From the NCBI GenBank assembly GCA_032718475.1, contig JAUCBJ010004279.1:1-30283 (forward strand): DNA of 30,283 nucleotides. Reading direction: 5' to 3'. The notes below the pieces were generated by a model that did no database searches, was not told where the DNA came from, and was given only the letters and a program-made list of their open reading frames with translations. Shown piece after piece: positions 30,190-30,283 of the stretch (position 1 is its first letter; every line of letters starts with the position of its first letter). This DNA comes from Nemertoderma westbladi (Eukaryota > Xenacoelomorpha > Nemertodermatida > Nemertodermatidae). A program made the position numbers and the translations under genes.

Positions 30190-30283
30190 CACCACCATTT
30201 TTTGGTGGCGAACAGATTGAGGTCCATGATGGAGTCAGTTCACCACCATTTTTTGGTGGCGAACAGATTGAGGTCCATGATGG

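Larger units (their letters stand above)
25987..30283 (+). repeat. 51-bp satellite array, about 84 units, runs off the window
   Basis: The first full unit starts at 25997. Units are 51 bp and nearly identical; I count 43 units to 28196, 21 to 29268, 18 to 30187 and about 1.9 to the edge. Variants seen: T to A at 26160, a 6-bp insertion (AATGTC) at 26340-26345, and one extra base in the units ending at 28196, 29268 and 30187. Each unit holds a dyad, TTCACCACCA-TTTTT-TGGTGGCGAA (one mismatch), and a smaller one, TCCAT-G-ATGGA. The left edge degrades over about 10 bp. Because 51 is divisible by three, two forward frames and one reverse frame have no stop in the unit, so long open frames exist without implying a protein. 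Confidence 0.97.

Noticed and set aside
25911-30220. Open frames of 326-1108 codons on both strands over the satellite
   Set aside because: They come from a 51-bp period divisible by three. They overlap in several frames, start at arbitrary codons and switch unit frame at each extra base.
25987-30283. CRISPR array
   Set aside because: There are no unique spacers; whole units are repeated head to tail, and the context is eukaryotic.

Overview
The window looks like an AT-rich, repeat-laden piece of an invertebrate animal genome. The reasons are spliced genes with GT-AG introns, a pentameric (Cys-loop) ligand-gated ion channel gene, several LINE-type retrotransposon remains, a hAT transposase relic, a Ty3/gypsy retrotransposon and a long satellite array. 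Nothing bacterial (operons, Shine-Dalgarno sites, tRNA clusters) is visible. I cannot name the phylum.

Layout. Positions 1-2220 (+) hold a decayed multi-exon gene, cut by the window's left edge, of a family I know only as uncharacterised invertebrate proteins; it has very small introns and an in-frame TGA. Positions 2230-3730 are AT-rich with small repeats and a reverse-strand retroposon tail. Positions 3732-10624 (-) hold the one gene that looks intact: a compact two-exon Cys-loop receptor subunit of about 347 residues with an anion-type P-A-R pore motif and a very short M3-M4 loop. Its 5.85-kb intron is filled with forward-strand (antisense) retroelement remains: an old LINE with its central RT deleted (about 5880-7620) and a younger 5'-truncated LINE (about 7849-10140), whose 3' tail stops roughly a dozen bases from the receptor's splice donor.

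Positions 10811-11475 hold two arrays of a 22-bp palindromic unit (core CACCCGGGTG) in opposite orientation around a spacer of about 190 bp, an architecture like foldback transposons. From 11.5 to 19.7 kb there is noncoding AT-rich DNA with dispersed repeats, a LINE 3' end, a frameshifted hAT transposase fragment on the minus strand near 16.1-16.5 kb and a LINE C-terminus near 19.8 kb. Positions about 21480-24855 hold a Ty3/gypsy (mag-like) element with primer binding site, gag, protease, RT and RNase H. It carries stops and frameshifts and is cut off inside integrase just before a 21-C run.

From about 25997 to the right edge lies a nearly perfect 51-bp satellite, about 84 units, each with a 10-bp-arm dyad. 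The unit length is divisible by three, so it produces very long but meaningless open frames. Three units carry one extra base and shift these frames.

The receptor is the only likely functional protein gene. Most of the rest is mobile or repetitive DNA in different stages of decay.
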